NCBI GenBank assembly: GCA_948567375.1 | Contig: OX419756.1 | Coordinates: forward strand, 54,884,333-54,948,332 | DNA length: 64,000 nt | DNA from: Lunularia cruciata | Taxonomy: Eukaryota; Streptophyta; Marchantiopsida; Lunulariales; Lunulariaceae | Reading direction: 5' to 3' | Part shown: piece after piece, positions 45,346 through 58,800 of the stretch | Layout of the letters: every line of letters starts with the position of its first letter | Position numbering within the stretch: the first letter of the stretch is position 1 | The notes under the pieces: model-generated | Told to the model about the DNA's origin: nothing | What the model saw: the letters and a program-made list of their open reading frames with translations, nothing else | The model's database searches: none | Program-made: the position numbers and the translations under genes

Positions 45346-46900
45346 AATAACTAGTTGTTGCAAGATGTTGGTCTAGTCTTTATTGAAGCATGTGCTCGCA
45401 TTGAGAGAATCGTCGTGCAACATAATGCAGACAACAACCATTCATCAATCCACTTGCACTACCACCTGGTTTACATCGATAGCTTGTTTTCATTTTTGCT
45501 GCAGATTTCATTCACAACTCGTTGACAGAGCTTTTGCTTGCAGCATTGATACTCGGTCACACAAATAGACATCATTGCTTCTTCACAAGGAGCATAAAGC
45601 TCTTCTTTGAGTTGACTGCAATGAACCTGTGTTGCAGGAGTGCATTGATGGTTGTAACCAAAAGACATCCTTTGACAATGCATGGACCTTACCCAATGCT
45701 TGATTTCCAAGCTTTGTCTAGTTTTGCGGCGGCATTGCAACTATATTTCCCGGCACGAGTACAGTGGAGTCTGACTTCTCTGTTCTAAGGTGGGAGAAAG
45801 GTGATTACTTTTGAAAGAGTCTTTCAAACTTTGGACTCGAAGGTGTGCTGCAAGCAAAGCAGTTTGGATTAACTTACGGATTATGATAATTGAGTAGCAA
45901 CCTCGCATCTTGTATTACAATCTATAGATTGATCACAATCTATAGATAGATCTGTAATGCACATCTTGTTGCACCAAACAAATTTCTAATTCTCATTTAT
46001 TTGCCTTCAATCTCGACTAAATGTGTGTACAGCCTAAAATAATTTTGAAACGGCGCCTATATTAAGCTAATTTAGGTAATTTAGTAGATTACCTATTATA
46101 AGCAGGCCTGGGCATAAAGAATCATAATTGAATCATAAAGAATCATTGAAAGGGCATAAAGAATCATACGATCAATCCAAACGATAAATACTAGACATAA
46201 AATAAAATTCAAAATTATAAGTATGCCTTGATAATTTAGAGTAAAGTTTAGAATGAACACATTTCTACATTTTACTATTATAGATAATATTTATTGATTT
46301 AACCTTTCCAGCTTTATGATCAAAGTGAATGGAAGAAAAAAATAGAAATGGCACACAGCCTCTAATACTTTCTAGTAATTGTCATAAGAGGCTTTTGGTG
46401 ATTGGAGATTCGAGACCAAAAAAATTCTAAATTCTACAATTGCCCATAGGGATGCTAAAACATGGAGAATTTGATAAGTGTTTTAATCTATCTGTTTGTA
46501 GAGGTTTATACCTTATTTAGAATATTTTGTAGATATAATACTAATTGCTGTCTATTCTCGGAAAACACCTAGTGTCGACCTTCTAGTGTTCCACAAAAAT
46601 ACTTTGAACTTACTCTCATCTTTGGACATGAAACTACAAAGGTTTGTACAATTACAAAGTTCTATACAACTCCAAAGGCCTTCCTCTTGAAATACTTACA
46701 ACTCTAAAGGTCTTCCTACTCCAAATTTCTTATAACTAAAAATAATTTCTTTAAATGAAGTGTCTTTGGCCTAAAGTTGCAAAGAGCTACCTTCTCCTTA
46801 AAATTCCTAAATAAGAGGTCAATATGCTTCCCATATTTGGCTATCTCTAGCAAATAAGATCACAAGTCTTTGTGAACTTCCTATCCAAATATTCTCGTAG
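45346..46900. other. Non-coding AT-rich region
   Basis: No gene supported. Short local repeats include two atctatagat palindromes at about 45924-45951 and several cataaagaatcat units at about 46113-46170. Confidence 0.4.
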
Positions 46901-48170
46901 CCAAAAAACTATCAAGTCCATCTTCTATTCCTCATAGGTCTTTCTCTCTAGTTTTTGGACTTGCAATGCCAAAACTCATGGATCTTTTCTTTTTTTGCTC
47001 TCAGTTTCACTTCTTCTTCCAACATACCTATGAAGTGATGCATAGTTTCCTCCAACTATTGAACCACTTTTGCTTCTGCTCTTCCAAGTGTTGGGTCTTG
47101 GTCTTCATTTCCTCATGCATCTCCTTTAGCATTTGGACTCAATCTGACTCATTCTTCTCCTTCTCTCCTTGCAACTCTGTTGGCAAGTGCTCTAATTTGG
47201 TGACCACCTCTTTGCAATACTTTGCATTTGCAATTCCAAGATCACAATCCAAACTTTAGAATTCTTCAACTCAACACAAATACTTACCACTTCTTTGTCC
47301 ATGGTTCACACTTGGTCTTTTGCTTCTACTTGAGTTGGAGTGCTCTCAACTCCCCTTGCAACTTCCTATTTTTCTCCTCTCCTAGGCTACAATCTGCAAC
47401 AAGGGAGGCATTCTACCTCTTTACTTCAAAGTTCTCCTACATCAATGCATTCACCTTCTTTGCCTCCTCCTCATCTCCTAGATCATTGCAAAGTCACCCA
47501 ATTCCTAGTTCCAAAGAAAGAAGCCAAGATGCTTGCTCTGGATCACCTCACTCCTAAAATGAATCGCTCACTTGTTTATTGTTGGACAATGAAGAATGGC
47601 TTTGAGAATTTTTTTCATGTTTCCTATCAAAATTTGTGTTGGGTCAAAAGACAAAGGATAAACAACTAAAAAGGTTTTGAGGACTACAAAGACTTGCTAA
47701 GACTTGGAAATTCTAAGCTCACTCAAAATGTGAAAATGAAATGCTCTATGGAAAGTGAAATTGATTAATGTGTATTTGGTTTTATAACTTTATTCTTCAA
47801 TGATCGAGTAGTTGGTGAGCTATCCTCTTTGCACATTCAAATGATAGCTTTGGCAATCAATCCTCTTGTACACATGAAAAACTCTTCCTTGACTACAAAT
47901 GGTCTTGTAATTCTTCAACTAGGTGGTGGTGTATTCAAATTGTTGTATGTCTTTCAAGTGAAACAATATCTAGGCTGAAGGGCTTTGAAGGTAAAAAATT
48001 TTGGGCCAAAGGTCTTTGGGTACAAGGTACTTGGACTTGAGTTCTTCAACCTCAACCCATCCTTTATTCTTGTCTAATTTGGCATTCTTCCTTCTCATTG
48101 CTTTCAACTTTGTACTTATTTCCTTTGTACTATGACGTGTGCAAACACAATTCCAAAGGAAACTCAACTA
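46900..48170 (-). pseudogene. Decayed minus-strand coding remnant with coiled-coil-like text
   Basis: Read on the minus strand, 47050-47250 gives charged helical text (for example EMHEEMKTKTQHLEEQKQKW) and 47970-48110 gives KAMRRKNAKLDKNKGWVEVE. Plus-strand frames here are the complement of this composition and rich in Phe, Ser and Cys. No domain is recognised. It may derive from a retrotransposon-associated protein or from a gene fragment. Confidence 0.25.
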
Positions 48171-51100
48171 AGAAATTTTCCTTCCTAGACCAGAAACTTT
48201 TCAACTATATTTTTTCAAATAAGAGTGAAATGAATGAAAAGGATAAATTTTGTGAAAATGTGTGCACCACAAGTATAGCACTTGTAATTGTAAGGAAAAA
48301 CAAATAGTTCCAAAGTGATGGTAGGTTTTATGTGCATACCCAAGCATTATACATGCATATCACATGGTGTATACTCATGCCCAAATTCTCACCTAGCTAT
48401 ATTATTGGCAAGGGCAAATATATGCACCTATATGCAAACTTCCTTGCATTTTTTAACTTTTACCCTTGCTAAAAATATGTACAACTAGGCACAAACTAAT
48501 GGTTGCCATTATACACGTACTATGCTACAAATAAAACTACACTTGACTTGCAAAAAGTAGCAAACTCCAAATATGTAAATTACCAAAGGGGTAGAATACA
48601 TTTCACCCACTAGATTTGTCTTGATTGCTATATGTAAATCAAACCTTGGTTGGGTGTTTTGGAGAATCACAAAATTGCTTTCTTCATCTACACTTTGAAG
48701 ATTGCCTGTTTTGGACAAGTCTTAAAATTGCTTTCTTCATCTTCACTTAGAAGATTCCTAAGGCATTGATTAAAATACAAATAAATACCAACCAGAAATA
48801 ATAAATTTTGGATGTTTACTTTAATCACTATAAATTTCACAATTGAGTTAATCCCAAGCATTGGTAAACTTTGACATAAATAGATGACATATTATTACTT
48901 AAGCATTCTTAGTTAGATTATATATATAGCATTTGCACTTGGCAATAATTTTGATCAAAATAGAAGGGAAAATTAGCTTAAGAATTAGAACTTACCTTGA
49001 TCAATTTGAAAACTATTTTTAGAAGGAAAGAGAATAAGGTATGAAAATGGTGGGAGTAAAGTATCAAAATTCAATAACAAAATCTTTATCCTAGTGTGGA
49101 AAAAAATTTATTTCTCTATAATCATAGAAAAAATCCAAGAGGGATAAAAAAATGAAATAATGAGAAAATTCATCTTTTACTTTTCCTCCTTACATGTGCA
49201 AAGAAATGTTTTATATTATGCATGACATCAAATTTTTTCCAACCTTGAATATTATAGATTAGATTTCCCAAAATTTTAGATTTACAATCTAGCAATCCAT
49301 TCTAGTATATCATCAACATTATCCATATATTTTGGGTCAATAAATTAGATATTGAAAAATAAATGGCTATGAGTCAATTAAATCAAATCAGTATTTAATA
49401 TGCATTTTGTAAACTTATAAAAGAGCTAGTTAGATCATAATATATTTCTTGTTTTTTCTTGTTGATAATGTTTCAATTATAAATGTTGCTAATAATTTTG
49501 TCATAAATTTTGAATTCTGCTTTCTTTTTACCATGGACTACAGCATGTGGAGTTGAGGAACGTGGCAAATTTGCAAGTTAGTGACCATATATTATAATTC
49601 ATTTTACCTCTTTCATTTATAATCTAAAAATGATAGATTTCTCTATATTATTTCATGATACAAATTTTTATTTTGTTGATTCACATGATCCCTTGAATTT
49701 GAAGACTTTGTATACAGAAATCAAAATGACATTCATAATATATAAACTTGTACAAGGTTTGATACTCTTTCTAAGAATGGCTAGTCCATTTTAGGTCTTG
49801 AATAATACTCATAATGGGTTATTATGTTTTGGAGATTTTATGTATATAAGATCCATGAGCCCAAGGCTACTTAATGTGCAAGCTACAATTCTCAATGCAT
49901 AAGGTCCAATAGCATCAAGGCTACTCATGGCACAAGCACCCATTCTCGCTACACAAAGCTTTACCTTCTAGAATACATGTCACTTATATTGATTTGAACA
50001 AACAACTATGGATTATGGATTGCAAGTGGCAAGGAATATTTACCAATTTCAATTCCAACACTTTATCATAGATGAAATTTTCTTATAGAATTTATTGTCA
50101 TTTTGGCAAGAACATACAGTAAAGACAAATAGGATTTTATAACTTGGCTAATTTGGTTTTAGAACCACATAATATTGATATATCAAATCATATATAGCAA
50201 CATAATGGTACATGATATCATCAAGGTCTAAAAAAACTTGGTTGAAGTCAGATATTGAGTTTGACAATAAGGAACTCAGAAAGGATGACAAAGAAGAAGA
50301 TTTAGAGCTTTCTTCCAATACAATGATCTCAAAGATTGGATGAAACTTTATCCATGATCTGCTTCTACATTGCTAATATTGATTGAAGCTATCTAAAACT
50401 TTTGTGGACATAGGATTTGTCTTTGGTAGAATTGGTTTACCTTGGAATATGCATACCTTAGAGAAGATATGGAAAATGATGTTAATTCTCTTGTTTGGAT
50501 CCATGTATCAAATTATACATCCTTAAGGATTGATGTATTATAAAAGTATCCTTAAGTATATTTCCCATGATTTTATCAAGGGAATGAGATATAGAGTTTA
50601 TTACAAGAATAGTTACTTATCTAAGTAGCAAATAAGTGAGAATTACACTTTGAATCCATACAGACTATGAAATTTATGTGATATGAGGATTGCACATGAT
50701 AGTGAATAAGAATATAAGAATATATATTCCTCATAAGATATAAGAATTCCTCATAATGATATGATTCCTCATAGATGGGCAATCTTGGATGCAAGTCAAA
50801 TAAAGACTGTACATGTAATAAATAACTTTAGTATTTTGTTAAATACCTTTGAAGTACACCACTGATTATTTGAAAAGTCCATCAACAAATTAAATCATTG
50901 CATTATTCTCCTTTATAAATCGCTACTATTTTCTCACAAATTACAAATCCATGTCTAATATAGAGAGTTTAAATCTTTGGGGTGAGTCTCAGAAAGCATT
51001 TAAGGCTTAAGCCTAATGTAAATCAAGTTCAATTTTTTGTAATCGAGGAAATTAACATAAGGACCTTCCAACTCTCTAATGCTATTTGTCTAGACGTTAA

Positions 51101-51331
51101 GTATTGTTTGACTTTCTTGAGTAATAATGAGGAACCTCAAAGTAGGAATGAAGACGCTTGAGTGTAAGGAGACATTTTCACTTGTTTGGAGTGTTTGATC
51201 CTTGGGATTCCAAAGGAGAAAGGAAATATATTGAAGGATTAAGGGTAATTTGGAGCATTGAGAATACAACAAGCAAGTCAATCAATTGATACAAGATTCC
51301 TTTGGAGTAGTGCCTTATAGGAAGGGTAGTG
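48171..51331. other. Non-coding AT-rich region
   Basis: No supportable gene on either strand. A short duplication (aaaattgctttcttcatct) lies at about 48671-48757. Otherwise it is low-complexity AT-rich DNA, probably old transposon remains. Confidence 0.4.
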
Positions 51332-51910
51332 TATAGCCTACAAAGTGGTAGTCTTTGGCATGAAGTGACCTTTGGTGCAAAGTGAGCCATTAACTTTAGG
51401 AATATTTATAATAGATTTGTAGTGAAAGTGATGTCTATTTTCCCTTTTCTATAGTGCACCATAGGGGATGATAATACCTTTTTTTAGGATTAGTTATGCC
51501 CAAGAGGTTACATATGAAATAGCATATAGCCTACAAAGTGGTAGTCTTTGGCATGAAGTGACCTTTAGTGCAAAGTGAGCCATTAACTTTAGGAATATTT
51601 ATAATATATTTGTAGTGAAAGTGATGTCTATTTTCCCTTTTCTATAGTGCACCATAGGGGATGATAATACATTTTTCTAGGATTAGTTATGCCCAAGAGG
51701 TTACATATGAAATAGCGTATAGCCTACAAAGTGGTAGTCTTTGGCATGAAGTGACCTTTAGTGCAAAGTGAGCCATTAACTTCAGGAATATTTATAATAT
51801 ATTTGTAGTGAAAGTGATGTCTATTTTCCCTTTTCTATAGTGCACCATAGGGGATGATAATACCTTTTTTTAGGATTAGTTATGCCAAAGAGGTTACATA
51901 TGAAATAATA
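51332..51910. repeat. Three tandem copies of a 193-bp unit
   Basis: The units start at 51332, 51525 and 51718 with tatagcctacaaagtggtag, run through ttctatagtgcaccatagg, and end with the phrase gaggttacatatgaaata. The copies differ at only a few positions, so the amplification is fairly recent. No coding content was seen. It lies next to Ty3/gypsy fossils and may come from an LTR or leader. Confidence 0.9.
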
Positions 51911-52116
51911 CAAAGCCATCATAAGTGATATTTCTGTTCACCTTTAGACATTTCCAGCCCATATCCTTGAAGGAATGACTTGTTCTTACCATGTTTTACT
52001 ACTAGTACATCAATATTAGGCTATCACAGATAATGTCTCCACACCATTGTTGCATATACCATTACAAGTTGTTTTTGATCTTGAGTAGAATAATTCCATT
52101 ATGCTATGTTTAGTCA

Positions 52117-54060
52117 TCAAGATACAAAAGCAATGGGATGGAGTTTATTTGGAAATTCTTGTTGCAACATAGCTCCAATTACAAAGTTAGAAGCATCAAA
52201 ATAAACCACACAATGTAGTTGAGGATATATATAATATAGTTTGAGGATGTGTCTTGAAGACACCATATCCTTAATTTTCTTGAATGCTTCCTCTTGCTTG
52301 GTGGTCCATTTGAAGCTTGATAGCTTCCCAAATAGATCAATAAACAATATGGCCACATGAGCATAATAATGGATGAACCTTTGGCAGAAACTTGCCAATC
52401 AATTAAATTTTTGAACTTTTATGGTATTATTAGGAGCATGACAATAAATATTGAGCTTGATTTTATCCTTTTTATCTTGATCTCCTCAATTGAAACCTTT
52501 TGGCACATGAAGGTAACTTTCCTTTGCCAAAAGGCACACTGGACTTCTTGTAGTAAAACTTCTCTTATCGTAGTCATTGTAAGACTTCTCATATATGATT
52601 CTTGTGTTTTGCCTCTATCTTATTGTAAATTAAAATTGCATCCAAGAATACTACCACATATGAATCCAATAGCCTATCTAGCACCCAATGCATTTGATTC
52701 ATAAATCCACTCGAGCATTAGTGAACCCAAAAGATTAAACTCTCCATTCAAAATGTCTATACCTTGTATAAAATGCAATTTTGTGCATATCTTTTCTATC
52801 AATTGGAAGTTACTAATAGTCGTTGCAAAGATCCAACTTAAAGAAGTATCATGCACCACTTAATTGGTCCAAGAAGTTATGAATTCAAGGCAAGTAATAC
52901 ATATTCTTCATGTTTTGTTTATTAAGACCATGGTTAACGATGCAAAACCAAAGTTCTCCATTCTTCTTGGTACAAATGGTATTATTGTTCCCCAAGGGTT
53001 TAATGATATAGAGTTAGAATAAGCTAGATATGCATAATAGGTCATATAACCACCATATAAGTAGGCAACTTTAAGAATGTTTTAGAAGTATCCAATAAGC
53101 TTTTTTGTGAGAATATTTTAGGTGCTTTATAAAGGTGAGTAAGATGAATGCTAAGTTGATAATTATCTTTCCTTGTATGCCAAGTAAAAATATAGGTTAG
53201 ATTGCACTCCAAGTAAGGCATCTTCTAGAAAGAACCTTACTTGGAATTTTTCTATGGAGCCTTGTACCCAAGTTGTCTATATATACCAAAGACCAAGCTT
53301 AGGCTAATCATTCCAAGTTTCACTCACTTGAGAGTTCAAATGTAATCTTCCACTATGGTATTCCATTCTCAATAATGGATGAATTATTGATAAAAATTAA
53401 AAAACCCATTAAATGCCTAAACCTCCATGGCTTCCTTAGGAGTAGACCCATTGGTCATGGCCTTGATTTTCTCCTCTTCCATATTGATCCCTTGATGACC
53501 TTATGATCCAATAAGGTAACCTCCTTATACCAAAAAGTACACTTTGACTTCTTGCAATAGAACTTCCATTGGCGTAATCATCTTAAGATTTCTCATATGT
53601 GGTTCTTATGTTTTGCCTTTATCTTATTGGAAATTAAAATATCATTCAAGAACACCACTATGTATCTATCCAATAGCCTTTCCAACACCCAATGCATTTG
53701 ATCCATGAAAATTGTTTGAGCATTAGTGAACTCAGAAGGTAAAACTCTCCATTCAAAATGCCCATACCTTGTGTGAAAGATAAATTTTTGCGTATCCTCC
53801 TTATCAAAAAAAATATGCTAATATTGGCTTCAAAGCTCCAACTTTAAGAAGTATATAAGAGTTATCAATTTGAGGCAAGGAATACACATTCTTCATGGTT
53901 TGTTTATTAAGACCATGGTGGTCAATACAAAATCAAAGGTCTCCATCCTTCTTTGGTACAAAGAGTATTGGTGCTCCCCAAAGAGATATATTATGTCATA
54001 TGAAATCCTTTTCCAACAACATGGTCAATGTTGTTTGAAGTTCCTTTGGCTTCTTTGGTG
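52117..54060 (-). mobile_element. Ty3/gypsy pol fossil, minus strand, with two overlapping pol pieces
   Basis: At 52117-52398 the minus strand reads as the RT/RNase H junction (FGKLSSFKWTTKQEEAFKKI, HCVVYFDASNFVIGAMLQQE). Reverse-transcriptase text appears further up (for example [18 protein letters not shown] near 53880). The stretches at about 52500-52740 and 53495-53715 are diverged copies of the same RT part, so two pieces of related elements lie side by side. The fossil is heavily broken, with many interruptions, and looks old. Confidence 0.7.
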
Positions 54061-54097
54061 AGAGTTGATAGAGTAATCTATTGTGATACTGAGAGTT

Positions 54098-54390
54098 AGC
54101 CATATGATCTAGATGTAAAATTTGGTTTGGTGACATCTAGAATGATGTTATACATGATGGACACAATAGATCAGATAGAAGTATCACCAAAAGAGTACTT
54201 CTACTAATAGAGTAAAAACCAAAATAGACTTGAAAACCTTAGAACCAATAGCTAGACATATGATTTAAAGGTGAAAATTGGTTTGATAACATTTAAAAGG
54301 ATGTTACACATGATGGAATAAATAGATCAGAAAGAGTTATCATCAAAAGGGGACTTCTACTAAGAGTAGGAACCAAAATATGCTTGAAAT
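54098..54390. repeat. Imperfect tandem duplication of about 145 bp
   Basis: Two diverged copies each contain a tagacatatgat- or tagat-like start, gatgttacacatgatgga or its variant, agatcaga, and acttctactaa. They lie just left of the plus-strand Ty3/gypsy fossil. Confidence 0.6.
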
Positions 54391-54429
54391 CTTTGAAGGC
54401 AATTTCGGAGGCCTAAATGGATGAATTAG

Positions 54430-54831
54430 ACCTTGAAAATGTACACATTCCTCCCTCTCAATAAAAAGAAAAGGTTGGCCTTCCTTTCCCCTTGCTTTTT
54501 CTCTTCAAGATCTTTCCAATGGTACCTCACCCACGTGATTCTGAGATTCCTAAGAAAGATTCCCTAAAAGATTCCCTCCTGTCAAAGCTTGTTTGACCAA
54601 CCAGAAAGGACTAGGACCAACATGTCACCCATACAAGTAAGTAATCCAAGGGTGGAGCTTGCTGACATATCACCTATCTATGTGCCTAATCTTATGGTGG
54701 AGCTTCCTTGGAGTAGATCCTCTTTGTCTATATAATAAAGAGAAGGTGCTCTTTTGGGGCATCTAAGGATTGAATGTGAAATCTGTGTTTTCTCTCTTCT
54801 CTTGTCCTAGGAATATTACAATGGTATCAAA
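54430..54831 (+). repeat. Candidate 5' LTR of the plus-strand Ty3/gypsy fossil
   Basis: Ends in ttaca just before a primer-binding-site-like tggtatcaaag and contains a TATA-like tctatataataaagag near 54727. The left boundary is not defined and no matching 3' LTR lies inside the window. Confidence 0.4.
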
Positions 54832-54845
54832 GTGAGTATTTTAAT
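54832..54845 (+). other. Primer-binding-site-like sequence (initiator tRNA-Met type)
   Basis: tggtatcaaagtga is close to tggtatcagagc, the complement of the plant initiator tRNA-Met 3' end used to prime many plant LTR retrotransposons. Confidence 0.6.
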
Positions 54846-54964
54846 CCAAAAGAGTGGATCATCCATCTTGGAAGAGCACGAGCTACTGAAATTAAGTAAT
54901 TTAAGGTGGAGAAAATAGTGCAATTGCTAGACTTGGGAAGGGCTTTAGAGAGCGGATGGGATAG

Positions 54965-55175
54965 ATGCATCGGGAGGAAAATTTCCTGCACCTATTCTTG
55001 AATCCATTCCACATCAAGATTATGTACATCCAGCGTGAGCAAATGAGAGTATCCCTAATTTATCACTTTGGAGCAGAATTCATGGATAGAGTGATGAACT
55101 CACCAAACCCGGTGATTCTACCTATGGTGGTATACAATAGAGAGTGGGATTCAAAAATCTACATTCTATTATGAG
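54965..55175 (+). pseudogene. Unnamed domain upstream of gag, shared with 63278-63075
   Basis: Translation includes YHFGAEFMDRVMNSPNPVIL then PMVVYNREWDSKIYILL. A clear relative lies on the opposite strand at 63278-63075 (AHFGAVFVESVMRNPDPIVL, then TYEHVWDLTIYVLL). I do not recognise the domain. Its place between the primer-binding site and gag, and its recurrence, suggest a family-specific part of these elements. Confidence 0.45.
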
Positions 55176-55899
55176 TTATGGATTTGAATGTCCCAAATCC
55201 TCTCCCTTTCAACACTCAAGTAGAAATTTGTTATGTAGTAAGACCAAAAGTGATGTTTAGAGCTTTTGTGGTTAGAAATTTTGGTGAGGAATATTATCAA
55301 CAAGTGATAGCTTCTTAGGTCCCAATGGTAGTCCCAATAGTTTGTGCGCTCTCCAAAGTGATCATATTAACTCTCTTTTGAAGTAGACAATAACAATTGA
55401 ATGGTTGTAGGAACCATGGATCTGCAATTGCAAAAGCTGGTGTAAGGAATGCAAGGGATGTTGAACAAATTTTGAGAGATTAAGATGACCATGGAGGCAT
55501 TATAAAGTCAAGTGCAGATCCTAAGGAATGAGAAAGCAATGCAAGAAGAAGAGTTGTCTCAAAACCCAATACCTACAATTGAAGTACTTAGAGAGACACC
55601 CGTGCCTACAAACCCAATCAATGATGAGGCCACATTGCTACTCCAAATGAAGGAGACCTACAACATCAAGCCTTACAAGGGCTAGCATACAATGGGAGTA
55701 GTGGAAAATTGGATCTCAAGAATGAATCTATATTTCCCATTGTTCTCAACAAAGATCACCAAACATGCTACATGCATGTTTGCATGTGGGTACTTGATTC
55801 ATAGAGCCCTCACATGGTACGATGGTTGGGAACTATCCATGTTGGTAGAAAGAAGGAAGGGCACATTGTTGCAGGGAATGTTTGGTTTCAAGAGTGCCC

Positions 55900-58800
55900 C
55901 GGGCACATGGCTGCTTGTGCTTAGTTTGTCTTTATTGCCTTTCTTTCGGATTTTTCCTATAGATTGACATTCCTTCCTACTCCTAAATTGTTGGGAATTT
56001 GTCTTTGTATGAACTTGTTGTTGTAACTTCCTCTGAGGTCAACTATTTCCAAAGGTTCCGTGTTTGTTCTTGGCTTTCTTAGCACCGGGCTTGTCACGGC
56101 TGTATGGTTTTAAGGTTCTTTCCTATGCTGGTCTCATGATCTATTCTCCTATCAAGCTCGGCTATGTTTATGAGGTTTAGGTTTGGGAAATTAGTTAAGG
56201 TGGTCTCTACAAAAATAGTGAATGTTCTAACCAAACTTGAACCCAACATCCAGACTGTTGTATTACTCCACTCAGGTAGAACGGACTGGGGGCTCCTAGA
56301 ATGGAGCTTCCTTCAACTTAATCCTAATTCATAACACACATCCGCTTCCAAATTTATCATTCATAGGAATTTCACTTCCGCCAACACTCACAATAGTCCT
56401 TTCTACATTCAAAATTTCACTCTACTCCTGCACTCCACCTCTAGAAAACTTCATAAGAACTTCACTTTTGCCAACATTCACAATAGTTCTCTTCCGCATT
56501 CAAAATTTCACTCTACTCCTGCACTCTACCTCTAAAAACTTCATAAGAACTTCACTTCTGCCACCACTCACAATAGTTCTCTTCTACATTCAAAAATTCA
56601 CTCTACTCTTGCATTTCACCTCTAAAGACTTTATAAGAACTTCACTTTTGCCACCACTCACAATAGTTCTCTTCTACATTCAAAAATTCACTCTACTCCT
56701 ACACTTCACCTCTAGAAACTTCATAAGAACTTCACTTTTGCCAACACTCCAGCACATACTTGAAGTTTCAACTCTTGTCCAAGGCCAAGCTCCACCTCTC
56801 AAACTCCTTCTCCAGCCTCTGTGTAGGACCAAGCCAACCTAATTCAAATTTCTCCCTCTCTTCTCACCGTAACTTTGCCAAGGCTGAATAGAAGAACTCT
56901 CAAAATTCTCCCTCTCTTCCCATGCTCAGCCAGCATTTTTCTCTCAAAATTTCCTTCACTCCCTTCTTACCATGCACAGCCAGCAGATTTCTCTCAAAAT
57001 TTCTTCCTTTCTTGCCACCTCCTCAGCAGAACAAACTCAAATCCTTCACCTCTTTCCTTCAGTCCAATTCTGTCTCAGTCCAAGCTCAAGCAAACTTTCT
57101 AAAATGCTCTCAGCTCTTCACTCTTCGTGTCACAATCCAAGGCCCAAGCAAAACTTCAAAAAATACTCTCTTAGTCAATGTCTTGCTGTCCAGGCCAATC
57201 TATTGAGAACTCCTTCTCCTCTTTCTTGTCTTCCTGTCTAGAGCAACCCAAGCAAATTCCAACTTGAAATTCTTTCTCTCCTCAATTGGTCACACCTGTC
57301 CAGTGCAAAACTCCCAAAGCCCTAACTCCTTTCCTTTGTTTTCTATCATAGACAAAGCCCAGCAAACTTTCAAAAATGCTCTTAGCTATTCACTCTTCAT
57401 GTCACAGTCCAAGGCAAGCAGACCCAATTCAAATTTACCCCTCTTCTCACTGTCATTCACCAAGCTGACCAGAAATCCCTTGAAAGCTCCCTTCTATTTC
57501 AGAAACACACTGAACTTCTTCTCTCCTTCTATTTGACACTAGTCAGGCCACTTCAAAGTTTTCTATCTAGATTTTACACTCTCCTTCCAACATTTGAAAA
57601 TAGTCTCTATTCAGCCCTCTATCTCCTTCTCAGTCCAGACTCTTCCTTCATGGAAAAGACCTCTCTTGTCATGCACTCTCAAGATATGGTTCCTGCAAAA
57701 TTTTTATCTCCTCTGGCCTGCACACTCTCAAGGCATACTCTCTACAAAATGTTCTCCTACAAAATTGTTCCTCTAGCCATTGTCCTGCATAAGAACACTT
57801 CCAAATTTTTTTCCTCTCTCCTCTTGTCACAGACCAAGGCTAGCCAAACTCTTGAAACTGTCTCTACTCACTTCTGTCACTGACAAGCCCTCTGTCAACT
57901 CAAAAAATCCTCTCAAGCTCTTTGTGTCCTGTCAATGGTTCATTGATTTCTCCTCAAGCAACTCATTAGTCCCACTTTTCTCTCTCAAAGTATTATTGTC
58001 TATTCCTCATCAGCCAAATTCCTTCACTACAAATAGAGCATCTTCTTGAAATTTCTCTTCATGCTCTCAACAGTCATACTTCCTTCTCTTAAAGTACTAC
58101 TCTCTATTCCTCAAGCCCAGTTCTTGCTAAGCATCTCCTCAAAACCCTTTGCTAAAATCCAACAAAGCATCTCTCTTGAACTTTCTCTTCAACATTCCCC
58201 CTCAAGCCCTGTCACTTTGAACCCTTCCTTCAGACCTCATTCCTAGCTCACCTGAACACCTTCCATGACATTCCTCCTTGGCAGCCTTCAGCACATCTCA
58301 CAAAAATATGCCATACTCCAGCCTTTCAACTCAAGCCCCACAATGCATGCAAAAATGTTCTCTCCTCTGATTGTCCCTCCTCTCCTTCAGCATTTCTTTC
58401 TCAACGGCCTTACCTCTGCAAAACCTTCCCTCAATCCTCCTATCTAGGCAAAATTCTCAGGCTCTCACATCTTTCTGTCCCACCCTATCATTGGTCAAGA
58501 CCCAACAAACCCTCAAAAATTTTCCTTTGTACTCCTGCCACAGTTCAAGTCCAAACCCTCACTCAAAAAATTCCTCTTCTCTGTCCTTTGTCATAGTTCA
58601 AGCCTAAGCAAACACTCGCCTGAACTCATTCTCTCTTTCCTGTCCAAGCAAAGAAAACCTAACACAAAATTACCCATGTCATTGGCTATTGCTCAGGGAA
58701 GCCAACCTTCAAAAATCTCTCCTTCCTTCCTCAACTATCCCTAACCTTCAAAAAATGTCTCCCTCTCCAGCTCTTTGAAATCCTCCCTAAGTATTTCCTC

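Noticed and set aside
46966-47669. Plus-strand Phe/Ser/Cys-rich frames
   Set aside because: Composition is that of the complement of a charged coiled-coil text on the minus strand; no domain.
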